A stretch of 8,681 bases of DNA from Planctomycetaceae bacterium (GCA_005773145.1 SXHS01000005.1:1-8681), one strand, 5' to 3'. Shown: positions 1-6,316, numbered from the stretch's first letter. Translations and numbers: made by a program. Notes: a model not told the origin generated them from the letters alone.

Positions 1-1188
1 ACGAAGGATCACGATATCCGGCAACCAACCCGGGCCGCGCCGCCAGCGTAGCACCAAGTCCGCCAGTGCCACCATCGAGCAGGAGTTCATACTGGAATCA
101 ATGGTGCTCATGGCCGCTGCCATGATGGCTGCAATCACCAGACCGGCAATCGGACGGGGCAGCTCGCTGGTAATGTAATAGGGGAGGACGGCATCGGCCG
201 GCAGGTGCTCGGGCAATTGGCCGGATCCTTGGTGGTAGTGCATCCACAATGCAGTGCCGATCAGGCAGAACACCACATTCAAGGGGACGTAGCCCCAAGC
301 TCCCAATTGAAGCGATCGGATCGCCGCAGCATCATCGCGCACACACAGCATGCGTTGCACATAGTTCTGATCGGTGCCGTAATTGCGCAGGTTCTCTGTT
401 AGGCCATAGAGGCCGGTCACCAGGACGGTTGTAGCGCCCCAGTCCCAGAACCCTGTCTGTGCGTCCCAATTCCAGAACTGACCGAATTCCAATCGTTCCA
501 AGGGCATCGCCGCGACGAATTCACGCGGGCCTTGTGTGCCGTCCACCATCAAACTGACCAACACCCACACCGCTCCAACGGTCAACACAACCACCTGCGC
601 GACATCGGTCCAAACAACCGCTTGGATCCCTCCCAGCAAATCGTAGATGATGACCACAATCCCGCAGACGCCGATCAGGCCGAGGATCTTGGCCGATTGC
701 CAGGCCTGACCGTCCCATCCCTCGGGTGTTGCCCATTGCAGCATCGGCTCGACGGCCAGCGCGACCAGCAGCAGGACGGTGCCGATGCGGATCAACTGCA
801 GCGCGATGTTGGCGATGGCGCCATAGGCTCGTGCCCAGTAACCAAACCGTTGTTCCAGGAATTCATAGGCGGACAATCGGACGCGCCGCCGATAGAGGGG
901 CACAAAATAAACGACGGCCACTGCAGCGGCCACCGGGGGCATGAAACCGAAAATGGCCGCATTCCAGTTGCCTTGGGCGTAGGTCTTGGCCGGCAATGCC
1001 AAGAAAGTGATGCTGCTGAGAAAAGTCCCCAGCACGCTCATGCCGACAGCCCAACTGGGCAGGGCCCGGTTGCCGACCGTGAATCCTTCCACGTCCCGCG
1101 CCCCGGCTGAGACCCAGCAGCCGATGCCCATCATGCCAAGCAGGTAGATGGCGATCACCCAGAGATCCGAACGAAGCATCCAGTCCAT
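1..1188 (-). CDS. Sodium:solute symporter (SSS/SLC5 family), C-terminus outside window
   Basis: This is an inner-membrane transporter that uses the sodium gradient to import a small solute; the substrate cannot be read from the sequence. The reading frame is open for 396 codons from ATG at 1188 to the window edge, so about 100 or more C-terminal residues are missing. Hydrophobic helices recur throughout (about residues 9-27, 45-65, 78-98, 122-148, 168-184, 195-213, 300-316, 345-362). Family signatures visible are GGIQAVVWTDVAQ (186-198), NYGTDQNYVQRML (269-281) and the small-residue helix AAIMAAAMSTIDSSMN (353-368), the usual sodium-site helix of this fold. I chose ATG 1188 because the N-terminus runs straight into the first helix. 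No Shine-Dalgarno is seen, and a possible promoter lies so close that the mRNA may be leaderless. It is divergent from the gene at 1460. The family assignment is secure, the substrate is not. Confidence 0.9.
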   Translation of the reverse strand, partial: MDWMLRSDLWVIAIYLLGMMGIGCWVSAGARDVEGFTVGNRALPSWAVGMSVLGTFLSSITFLALPAKTYAQGNWNAAIFGFMPPVAAAVAVVYFVPLYRRRVRLSAYEFLEQRFGYWARAYGAIANIALQLIRIGTVLLLVALAVEPMLQWATPEGWDGQAWQSAKILGLIGVCGIVVIIYDLLGGIQAVVWTDVAQVVVLTVGAVWVLVSLMVDGTQGPREFVAAMPLERLEFGQFWNWDAQTGFWDWGATTVLVTGLYGLTENLRNYGTDQNYVQRMLCVRDDAAAIRSLQLGAWGYVPLNVVFCLIGTALWMHYHQGSGQLPEHLPADAVLPYYITSELPRPIAGLVIAAIMAAAMSTIDSSMNSCSMVALADLVLRWRRGPGWLPDIVILR

Positions 1189-1196
1189 AGCCGGGC

Positions 1197-1225
1197 ACTA
1201 TAGCGACGTGTGCTAGGCTAGGCCA
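1197..1225 (-). promoter_or_regulatory. Possible sigma-70-like promoter for the symporter gene
   Basis: On the minus strand TATAGT (1197-1202, 5 of 6 to consensus) lies 17 nt from TGGCCT (1220-1225, 3 of 6). Only 8 nt separate the -10 box from the ATG at 1188, so transcription would begin at or next to the start codon. That fits the absence of a ribosome binding site. The -35 match is weak. The rest of the 1189-1459 gap shows no other structure I can support. Confidence 0.3.
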
Positions 1226-1459
1226 TCCGACCGATTCGGCGATCCCTGATCGGGGTGCTCAACCCGCATATCCGCTAGTCCTGGACTCAAGTTGGGCGGG
1301 TCGAAGGGCTTGCTAGCTGGATTCCACGCAGGGCCGGTAGGCGCCCGACCGATGATGACCCAAGACGTGCCATTGTTGCCGGCCATCGAGTCACTGATAA
1401 CGGGGATCCTCCCTATGACCTTCGGTTCCAACGGTCCTTTATCGTTTTCATCGTGGCAG

Positions 1460-1876
1460 ATGTTGGGAAATCGCGGCAGACAGCTCGTGATGGGGGTGAT
1501 GATCAGTGTCTTCTCTTTCGCCGCGACAGCTCGTGCCGAGGACTTAAGTGGGCGTTGGGAAGGTCGCTGGGAGAGCTGCACCGACCGCTTCCAAGGGACG
1601 GTGAACGCGCGGATCACCCGTTGCGATGAAAACCACTATCGAGCCGTTTTTTGGGGCCGCGCCTTCGCCATCATGCCTTATCGCTATGTGGTCACGCTGG
1701 AGGCGTTCGAGGATCCTGAGACCGGCTGCGTGTGCTTTCGATGCACGGAGAAGTTGCCTCTGTGGGGGTGGTATTGGATGCGGGGAAGTGCCAATGGCGG
1801 TCAGCTGTCGGCACGCTATAATACCGATGATCATACGGGCTATTTTCATATGGTCCGCACGGATTGTTACGAATAG
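1460..1876 (+). CDS. Small secreted six-cysteine protein, unknown function
   Basis: The product is 138 residues. A typical signal peptide is visible: Arg residues at 5 and 7, a hydrophobic stretch at about 9-23, and Ala-Arg-Ala at 24-26 before the acidic mature start EDLSG. It should therefore be exported. The mature part is rich in aromatic and beta-type residues, begins with the near-duplicate GRWEGRWE (31-38), and has cysteines at 40, 55, 90, 92, 95 and 136, an even number that could form disulfides. I recall similar short 'GxWEGRWESCT' proteins of unknown function in planctomycetes; this is from memory and unchecked. In-frame upstream starts exist (ATG 1415, TTG 1292) but would bury the signal peptide. 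ATG 1490 is a shorter alternative. No clear ribosome binding site is present at any of these. The hydrolase gene follows after 36 nt, so co-transcription is likely. Confidence 0.72.
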   Translation: MLGNRGRQLVMGVMISVFSFAATARAEDLSGRWEGRWESCTDRFQGTVNARITRCDENHYRAVFWGRAFAIMPYRYVVTLEAFEDPETGCVCFRCTEKLPLWGWYWMRGSANGGQLSARYNTDDHTGYFHMVRTDCYE

Positions 1877-1912
1877 TTGGCCGCTCACCCCGCGATACAT
1901 CGCAGCTTCGGC

Positions 1913-2623
1913 ATGAATCATTCCTTCAATGCGGCACAACCGAAGCTCCACGCTGGCGGGCGCGATGGCCGCGAAAGTGGCAGCCTCGACGCTTTGTTGC
2001 CGTCGGCCATCCGCCGTCATGAATCCGTCGTATTGGTGCATGGGCTAGCGGCGAGCAAGCTGGTGATGCGTCCGCTCGAGCGGCACTTGGCATCATTGGG
2101 CTATCAGACATGGAATTGGGGCTATCCCAGTATTTGGCGCGGCATCGAGGCCCACAGCCGATCCTTGGCGCGCAAGCTGGATCGATGGGAGTCCCGCGAC
2201 GATATCCAGCATGTCCACTTCGTGACACACAGCATGGGGGGGATCCTGCTGCGGCATTTGATTCGCCAGCGGCGTCCCCAGAAATTGGGACGCGTGGTCA
2301 TGCTCAGCCCCCCGAATCATGGCTCTCATGTGGCCAGTCGCTTGGCCCCGGTCCTGGGGCTCATTTGTCGCCCGTTGCACGAATTGTCCGACTCGGCCGA
2401 CAGTTTTGTCAATCGCTTGCCCGAGCCCACTGACATCGACTTGGGGATCGTCGCGGCCGCGCACGACCGGGTGGTCGCGGCTGGCACCACGGCCTTAGCA
2501 AGCCAGAAGGACCATGTGACGGTCGGGGCGGGGCACACCAGTTTGTTGTTTCGGTCCGAAGTTGCCCAGCTGGTCGAACGCTTCCTCGCTCACGGCTCCT
2601 TCACGCAGACCACGCCGTGTTAG
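1913..2623 (+). CDS. Alpha/beta-hydrolase, lipase/esterase type
   Basis: The 236-residue product is a serine hydrolase, likely cutting an ester; the substrate is unknown. The fold's landmarks are in order: LVHGL (41-45) forms the oxyanion region, THSMGG (105-110) is the nucleophile elbow with Ser107 (Thr replaces the first Gly of GxSxG), LSPPNHGSHVA (131-141) is typical of triacylglycerol-lipase-like and PGAP1/DUF676-like enzymes, HDRVV (184-188) offers Asp185, and GHTSLLF (207-213) offers His208, completing the triad. There is no signal peptide or membrane segment, so it is probably cytoplasmic. The frame stays open back to TTG 1877, directly after the previous stop, but ATG 1913 is preferred because conservation begins only near residue 38. 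No good ribosome binding site is seen. It follows the secreted-protein gene by 36 nt and converges with the CDGSH gene. Confidence 0.85.
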   Translation: MNHSFNAAQPKLHAGGRDGRESGSLDALLPSAIRRHESVVLVHGLAASKLVMRPLERHLASLGYQTWNWGYPSIWRGIEAHSRSLARKLDRWESRDDIQHVHFVTHSMGGILLRHLIRQRRPQKLGRVVMLSPPNHGSHVASRLAPVLGLICRPLHELSDSADSFVNRLPEPTDIDLGIVAAAHDRVVAAGTTALASQKDHVTVGAGHTSLLFRSEVAQLVERFLAHGSFTQTTPC

Positions 2624-2659
2624 GGTGCCCGCTGTGTTTTGGACCCGCTGTGTTAGGCC
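2613..2659. repeat. Three imperfect short direct repeats between convergent genes
   Basis: An 11-bp unit CCCGCTGTGTT occurs at 2628-2638 and 2644-2654 (16-bp period). A degenerate relative, CCGTGTTAGG, lies at 2615-2624 and resembles CTGTGTTAGG at 2648-2657. The array spans the stop codons of both the hydrolase (2623) and the CDGSH gene (2653), so the two 3' ends may have been shaped by local slippage. Confidence 0.5.
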
Positions 2660-2859
2660 CGTTCGTTGGATTGAAATCCGCACGTCTTATGGGCGCCATC
2701 GCAGAAGGGCCGCTTGGCCGAGTGTCCACAGCGGCAGAGGGCGATGGCCGGCTTGTCCGGGGCCAAGCTAAACGGTTGGCCATCGGCATCCAGTAAAGAA
2801 AAAGGGCCCTCAATCAACAAAGGTCCATTGTCACGTACGCGTACATTCACTTGCGACAT
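2653..2859 (-). CDS. CDGSH iron-sulfur domain protein
   Basis: This 68-residue protein carries one CDGSH-type motif: Cys42, Cys44, Cys53 and His57 within CRCGHSAKRPFCDGAHK (42-58). In this family (mitoNEET-like) three Cys and one His hold a redox-active [2Fe-2S] cluster, often labile and transferable. The visible protein is little more than the motif with an N-terminal beta-rich stretch, the usual size for single-motif bacterial members. There is no membrane anchor, unlike mitoNEET, so it should be cytoplasmic. A good ribosome binding site, AGGAG (complement of 2867-2871), sits 7 nt before the ATG. It is the last gene of a probable three-gene operon, 47 nt after the PII gene and behind a [2Fe-2S] ferredoxin, suggesting a redox or Fe-S delivery role there (inference). 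Confidence 0.9.
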   Translation of the reverse strand: MSQVNVRVRDNGPLLIEGPFSLLDADGQPFSLAPDKPAIALCRCGHSAKRPFCDGAHKTCGFQSNERA

Positions 2860-2906
2860 GGGGTAACTCCTGTGGGGATCCAGTGGGTATATTGTGAAGG
2901 GAAGGG

Positions 2907-3221
2907 TTAAGACTCAGACGCGAGCGGCGTTGCCGCCGACAACACAAATATCTTGCCGTCGCCAATGCGACCCGTCCGGGCGACCTCGGCCAGCTTGGTA
3001 ATGATTTCCTCGGCTCGAAAATCCTCGACCCAGAGCGTGATTTCGACCTTTGGCAGAAAGGCCAGGGAGAATTCGGTATCCCCGTACTCGTGCAGGTAAT
3101 TCTTTTGGCGGCCGAAGCCCTTGACCTCGCGAATCTGCAAGGATTCCAGAGGCGACCGCTTGAGAGTCTCAAGAATTTTTTCCACAAGAAAGGGTCGGAC
3201 GATGGCGATGACCTGTTTCAC
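2907..3221 (-). CDS. PII-family signal protein, short form lacking Tyr51
   Basis: This is a trimeric nucleotide/2-oxoglutarate sensor of the GlnB/GlnK superfamily, 104 residues against the usual 112. Conserved blocks align without gaps to GlnB numbering: RPF (9-11), EVKGFGRQK (32-40, with Gln39 at the T-loop base), FLPKVEI (55-61, with Lys58) and ARTGRIGDGKIFV (81-93, with Thr83, Gly87, Asp88, Gly89 and Lys90 of the ATP site). Two departures stand out. Residue 51, the uridylylated Tyr of GlnB, is Phe. The C-terminal segment that normally supplies the phosphate-binding Arg101 and Arg103 is replaced by a short Ser/Ala tail. The start is GTG at 3221, fixed by alignment of MKQVIAIVRPF to the family; GGAG lies too close to it to be a normal ribosome binding site. 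The gene begins 18 nt after the ferredoxin stop, suggesting translational coupling. No amtB or glnA is nearby. Confidence 0.88.
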   Translation of the reverse strand: MKQVIAIVRPFLVEKILETLKRSPLESLQIREVKGFGRQKNYLHEYGDTEFSLAFLPKVEITLWVEDFRAEEIITKLAEVARTGRIGDGKIFVLSAATPLASES

Positions 3222-3239
3222 TCTCCGACTTTCTGCGAC

Positions 3240-3668
3240 CTAGCTGAAGAAGTTCTCGCCATACAAATTGACCTCGGGGCCGCTGACGACTTCGATGTCC
3301 CCGTGTACGGTCGTCATACATGCCAGCCGCATGGTCTGCTCGTTGCCCACGAATGCCAAGCTGGGTAGGGGATCGGGAATCGGGGTTGGAATGGGGATCG
3401 GCGATTTGAACTTGATTTTCTCGCGGAGGGTCATGGAGTTGGTATTTTCCATCCCCTTGGTGACCAATACCCGGCATGTGCCGCACATCCCCAGGCCATG
3501 GCAATTCATGACGCGGTTGACGGAACAAATGAAGTCGTCGATGCCATCGCTCACACCGCGCAGGGCCTGATTCAAATTCACGCCCGCTTTAACTGCTTCG
3601 CTGCGGAGATTCGCACCAACGGGTACCTCGATCTCTTTCTTTTCCTTGATGAATTTTATGATGGGCAT
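3240..3668 (-). CDS. [2Fe-2S] ferredoxin, plant/adrenodoxin-like, with X-Pro insert
   Basis: The 142-residue product is a soluble electron carrier with the beta-grasp ferredoxin pattern. Cluster ligands are Cys56, Cys62 and Cys65 (C-x5-C-x2-C, within NCHGLGMCGTC 55-65) and Cys117 in RLACMT. An extra Cys48 precedes them. The spacing of 51 residues between the third and fourth ligand is longer than usual (about 29 in plant-type, mid-thirties in adrenodoxin-type). The excess is a segment with seven consecutive X-Pro dipeptides (89-102), probably a stiff surface arm. The frame extends upstream to 3692, but ATG 3668 is preferred: it has a ribosome binding site (AGGTG, complement of 3674-3678) and starts at the first beta strand, MPIIKF. 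It is the first gene of the run ferredoxin, PII, CDGSH. The electron donor and acceptor are unknown. Confidence 0.9.
   Translation of the reverse strand: MPIIKFIKEKKEIEVPVGANLRSEAVKAGVNLNQALRGVSDGIDDFICSVNRVMNCHGLGMCGTCRVLVTKGMENTNSMTLREKIKFKSPIPIPTPIPDPLPSLAFVGNEQTMRLACMTTVHGDIEVVSGPEVNLYGENFFS
3363..3404 (-). repeat. In-frame hexamer repeats encoding seven X-Pro dipeptides
   Basis: The DNA is built of degenerate 6-bp units, visible on the plus strand as GGGGAT, GGGAAT, GGGGTT and GGAATG variants. It encodes Pro at every second residue of the ferredoxin from 90 to 102, alternating mostly with Ile. The unit length keeps the frame, so this looks like slippage growth of a linker between the third and fourth cluster cysteines. 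Confidence 0.7.
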
Positions 3669-3898
3669 CGTCACACCTAGTGTTAATCTCAAGCCATGGA
3701 TCCCACAACGGACATCCCGCGATGGACGGAGCGTGGCAGCGGGCGGAGGCGGGGTTCGTCGCGTGTCCCCACCCGAGGGGTATCGTACCCTTTAGCGTCA
3801 CGGGCCGCCAGGGTAAATTAGCGATCGGGGGGACGGGGTGGTCCCTCCTGCGGTGCCCGGATTTCCCGGGTCGTGGGGCATGGATCGAGGACAGGCGG
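3669..3898. other. Divergent intergenic region with a small hairpin
   Basis: This 230-nt gap must hold the promoters of the minus-strand ferredoxin operon and the plus-strand 3899 gene. A compact inverted repeat (GGGTA, loop TCG, TACCC at 3778-3790, extendable by a wobble and an A-T pair to 3776-3792) lies near its middle. For the plus strand the best box is TAAATT (3814-3819) with TTTAGC (3791-3796) at 17 nt, which is weak. I see no convincing promoter for the ferredoxin operon. Confidence 0.35.
3674..3678 (-). promoter_or_regulatory. Ribosome binding site that fixes the ferredoxin start
   Basis: AGGTG on the minus strand ends 5 nt before ATG 3668. No comparable site precedes the upstream in-frame start at 3692, so the shorter protein is preferred. 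Confidence 0.5.
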
Positions 3899-4159
3899 AT
3901 GGCGAAATACTCCAAGCATCAAGAAAGCATCATCAAGAATTACTACCAGAACCGCGAGGCCATTGCCTTTCAGCGGGTGCAAGAGTCCCTGACCGAATTG
4001 TACTTGGCCGAAGGCAAAAAGCGTCTTCAGTGCTGGAAGCGAGTCGTTGGCCACCTGGAGAAACTGGGGGTGCCTACCGCCCAGATCGACCACTTTGTCG
4101 CCAAGGACCAGCCGGCGCTTGTGGCCAAGTTGCTGGAAGACATCATGAACAAGAAGTAA
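3899..4159 (+). CDS. 86-residue helical conserved protein, unknown function
   Basis: I cannot assign a function. The product is basic and almost wholly helical by composition. It starts MAKYSKHQESIIKNYYQNRE; a central part reads LTELYLAEGKKRLQCWKRV (about 31-49), and a C-terminal part contains LEKLGVPTAQIDHFVAKD (about 53-70) before a terminal helix. I recall small proteins with the same 'KYS-HQ-IIK-YY-NR ... LYLA-GKKR' pattern in other planctomycetes; this is memory, not a search. ATG 3899 is preceded by GAGG (3887-3890) at 8 nt, a reasonable ribosome binding site. It has one cysteine, and no signal peptide or membrane segment, so it should be cytoplasmic. thyA starts 45 nt downstream on the same strand, so the two are probably co-transcribed, which gives a weak hint of a link to nucleotide or DNA metabolism. 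Confidence 0.8.
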   Translation: MAKYSKHQESIIKNYYQNREAIAFQRVQESLTELYLAEGKKRLQCWKRVVGHLEKLGVPTAQIDHFVAKDQPALVAKLLEDIMNKK

Positions 4160-4204
4160 CGGCCGAGGCACGGACCAAACGGCCGGCAAACGGAAACTAT
4201 CAAC

Positions 4205-4999
4205 ATGCGGCAGTACCTCGACCTGCTCCAACAGATCCTTGCCAACGGTCGGCCTAAAACCGATCGGACGGGTACCGGCACCCTGAGCCTGTTTGGCTAC
4301 CAACTGCGGATCGACCTTCAGCAAGGATTTCCCCTGCTCACGACGAAACGTGTGCATTGGAAGTCGGTCGTCTACGAATTGCTCTGGCTGCTCAAGGGGG
4401 ACACCAACGTTCGCTACTTGAACGAGCACGGCGTGACCATCTGGGACGAATGGGCTAACGAACAGGGGGATCTGGGCCCCGTGTATGGCCACCAATGGCG
4501 ACACTGGGATACTGTCGATGGCGAGCCGGTCGATCAGATCCGGGAAGTGCTGGCACAGATTCGTACCAATCCCGACTCGCGGCGCTTGATGGTGAGTGCC
4601 TGGAACGTGGGCCAATTGCCTCACATGGCCCTGCCGCCCTGTCATGTGCTGTTTCAATTCTACGTGGCCGACGGTCGTCTTTCGTGCCAGCTCTATCAGC
4701 GGAGTGCTGATGTGTTCTTGGGTGTCCCTTTCAACATCGCCTCCTACTCACTGCTGACCATGATGATGGCCCAGGTTTCGGGGCTCGAGCCCGGTGAATT
4801 CATTCACACCTTTGGAGATGTGCATATCTACACGAACCACCTTGAGGCCGTTCGGACGCAATTAAGCCGTGAGCCACGTCCGTTGCCCCGGGTCCGACTG
4901 AACCCAAAGGTCACATGCCTTTTTGATTTTCAATTTGAGGACATTTCCTTGGAACACTACGACCCACATCCGCTCATCCGGGCTCCGGTCGCGGTTTAG
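4205..4999 (+). CDS. thyA: Thymidylate synthase
   Basis: ThyA methylates dUMP to dTMP using 5,10-methylene-tetrahydrofolate, yielding dihydrofolate, in the cytoplasm. At 264 residues it matches the E. coli enzyme in length and numbering. Visible active-site residues include Arg21 in DRTGTGT, Arg126/Arg127 in SRRLMVSAWN, the nucleophile Cys146 in ALPPCHVLFQFYV, Arg166-Ser167-Ala168-Asp169 in QRSADVFLGVPFN, Asn177, and His207 and Tyr209 in DVHIYTNH. All are present, so the enzyme should be active. ATG 4205 is fixed by family length; the ribosome binding site is weak (GGAAA-like). It lies 45 nt after the 86-residue gene. The frequent partner folA (dihydrofolate reductase) is not next door. dprA follows after a 159-nt gap that holds a palindromic repeat, so thyA and dprA are less clearly linked. 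Confidence 0.98.
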   Translation: MRQYLDLLQQILANGRPKTDRTGTGTLSLFGYQLRIDLQQGFPLLTTKRVHWKSVVYELLWLLKGDTNVRYLNEHGVTIWDEWANEQGDLGPVYGHQWRHWDTVDGEPVDQIREVLAQIRTNPDSRRLMVSAWNVGQLPHMALPPCHVLFQFYVADGRLSCQLYQRSADVFLGVPFNIASYSLLTMMMAQVSGLEPGEFIHTFGDVHIYTNHLEAVRTQLSREPRPLPRVRLNPKVTCLFDFQFEDISLEHYDPHPLIRAPVAV

Positions 5000-5069
5000 C
5001 GGCAATGCCGTTCGCTCAGCGAGGGGCCCCCAAGGGTTTTCGTCCCCAGGAGATGAGCTCGGATGCGAT

Positions 5070-5088
5070 CACAGGCAAGATGCCTGTG
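5070..5088. repeat. Interspersed palindromic repeat, copy 1
   Basis: A perfect 8-bp stem CACAGGCA (5070-5077) and TGCCTGTG (5081-5088) encloses an AGA loop. With four more bases on one side (to 5092) its reverse complement matches the element downstream of dprA at 22 of 23 positions. It lies between thyA and dprA. No T-run follows, so it is not a standard terminator. Two smaller 4-bp hairpins (5000-5010 and 5012-5022) come just after the thyA stop. Confidence 0.75.
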
Positions 5089-5140
5089 CCACGGGCTGTG
5101 TTGCCGCGACGCGATGGAAATGTTAGGCTGAGCGCACGTT

Positions 5141-5148
5141 GGAGGAGG
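5141..5148 (+). promoter_or_regulatory. Strong ribosome binding site of dprA
   Basis: GGAGGAGG lies 10 nt before ATG 5159. It is the best Shine-Dalgarno match in the window and fixes the dprA start. Confidence 0.75.
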
Positions 5149-5158
5149 ACAAGCGACC

Positions 5159-6316
5159 ATGGTGGACGGATCATCATCTCTTGAATCGCCCCCGCAACTA
5201 ACATGCCAAGACGATCAGTTGCGACTATCCTTGGTCTCTGGCGTGGGGCCGATGGCCTGGCAGGCTCTGCTGGAGCACTTCCAATCCGCTGGCAACGTCC
5301 TCAGGGCGTCGCGCGAAGCGCTCTTGCAGGTCCCGGATATCGGCCCGCGTGTTGCGGACGCAATACTCGGCGTGTCTCGGCCGGTGGGCCACCAGGCGGC
5401 CGATGTCGTGGCCCAAGAACGAGCCCTGTCGGTCCAGCATGGCGTCCAGATTGGGGGCCAAGATTCTGCCGCTTATCCGCAAATGCTCAAGACGATTCCC
5501 GATCCACCGTGCGTCTTGTACGTGCGCGGAGAACTCCTGCCTCGCGACAATTTGGCGATTGCCATAGTGGGGACTCGACATGCCACATCCTACGGTAAGC
5601 GTATCGCTCGACAGCTCGCGGCGGCGCTGGCCCGCTCGGGGTTCACGATAGTCAGTGGACTCGCGCGTGGCATCGATGGCGCGGCCCATCTGGGGGCCCT
5701 GGACGCGAAAGGGCGAACCCTGGCGGTCTCAGCGGGGAGTCTGTGCGAAGTTTTCCCTGCAGAGCACCAGGAACTCGCGGAACGGATTGTCGGGCAAGGA
5801 GCGATGATCAGCGAATCGCCCTTAACCAGTCCGCCGCGCCGAGGGGCGTTTCCCCGCCGCAATCGACTGATCTCCGGATTGTCGCTGGGGGTGATTGTGG
5901 TGGAAGCGCCTCGCCAATCGGGCGCGTTGATCACTGCGCAACATGCAGCCGAACAGGGACGTGAGGTGTTCGCCGTGCCTGGGCCTATAGACAGCCGCAT
6001 GTCGGCCGGTTGCCACCAATTGCTGCGCGACGGGGCCTGCCTCGTCGAACGCGCCGAAGATGTGCTCGAAGAACTAGGGCCGCTGATTGCCGCCACATCA
6101 CACGCGGATGGACAGGTGGTGCATCATCCGGCCGAACTTCAGTTGAATGATCAGGAACGTCAGGTGCTGGCCCACATCACGCCACAACCGGTCAGTGTCG
6201 ACAAGGTGGCCGAATCAAGCGGCGTTCCGATTCATCGCGTGCTGTCGACGCTCAGCGTGTTGGAAATGCGACACCTGATTCAACGCACCGGGGGGAGTCA
6301 CGTCGCGCGTCGGTAA
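5159..6316 (+). CDS. dprA: DNA-processing protein DprA (Smf)
   Basis: DprA binds incoming single-stranded DNA during natural transformation, protects it and loads RecA; many non-transformable bacteria also keep it. The 385-residue product has three parts: an N-terminal helix-hairpin-helix-like region (about 22-72, with SGVGP and VPDIGPRVADAIL), the Rossmann-like DprA core (about 100-305), and a C-terminal winged-helix domain (about 328-385, LNDQERQVL...HLIQRTGG). Core signatures are AIVGTRHATSYG (135-146), TIVSGLARGIDGAAH (163-177), FPRRNRLISGLS (231-242), VVEAPRQSGALITA (247-260) and VPGPIDS (273-279). The usual AVLGxGLxxxYP stretch reads AVSAGSLCEVFP, a mild departure. ATG 5159 has a very strong ribosome binding site. 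A palindromic repeat flanks the gene on each side, and it converges with the [4Fe-4S] ferredoxin. No comM or topA is adjacent. Confidence 0.96.
   Translation: MVDGSSSLESPPQLTCQDDQLRLSLVSGVGPMAWQALLEHFQSAGNVLRASREALLQVPDIGPRVADAILGVSRPVGHQAADVVAQERALSVQHGVQIGGQDSAAYPQMLKTIPDPPCVLYVRGELLPRDNLAIAIVGTRHATSYGKRIARQLAAALARSGFTIVSGLARGIDGAAHLGALDAKGRTLAVSAGSLCEVFPAEHQELAERIVGQGAMISESPLTSPPRRGAFPRRNRLISGLSLGVIVVEAPRQSGALITAQHAAEQGREVFAVPGPIDSRMSAGCHQLLRDGACLVERAEDVLEELGPLIAATSHADGQVVHHPAELQLNDQERQVLAHITPQPVSVDKVAESSGVPIHRVLSTLSVLEMRHLIQRTGGSHVARR

Noticed and set aside
863..1198. 111-residue minus-strand frame and other frames over 98-1110
   Set aside because: They overlap the symporter, whose frame is continuous for 396 codons with family motifs. 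The others are Arg/Gly/Ala-rich and without recognisable content.
1213..1617. Minus-strand 134-residue frame upstream of the symporter
   Set aside because: It overlaps the secreted-protein gene and its signal peptide, has no ribosome binding site, and I recognise no domain. Open frames this long occur by chance at this GC content.
1877..1912. TTG start of the hydrolase directly after the previous stop
   Set aside because: The 12 added residues look non-conserved, and ATG 1913 is available.
1544..2041. Minus-strand 165-residue frame across the secreted protein and hydrolase
   Set aside because: It is antisense to two better-supported genes and has no motif.
3776..3792. Hairpin in the ferredoxin divergent region as a terminator or riboswitch
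   Set aside because: The stem is only 5-7 bp, no T-run follows, and no further paired structure is visible. It is kept only as a note.
3818..4657. 279-residue minus-strand frame opposite the 86-residue gene and thyA
   Set aside because: thyA is certain on the plus strand. The antisense frame shows only complement-derived composition and no family signature.
5070..5088. Palindrome as an intrinsic terminator of thyA
   Set aside because: There is no T-run on either strand, and the same element recurs at 6326-6344 in the other orientation, which favours a repeat family.
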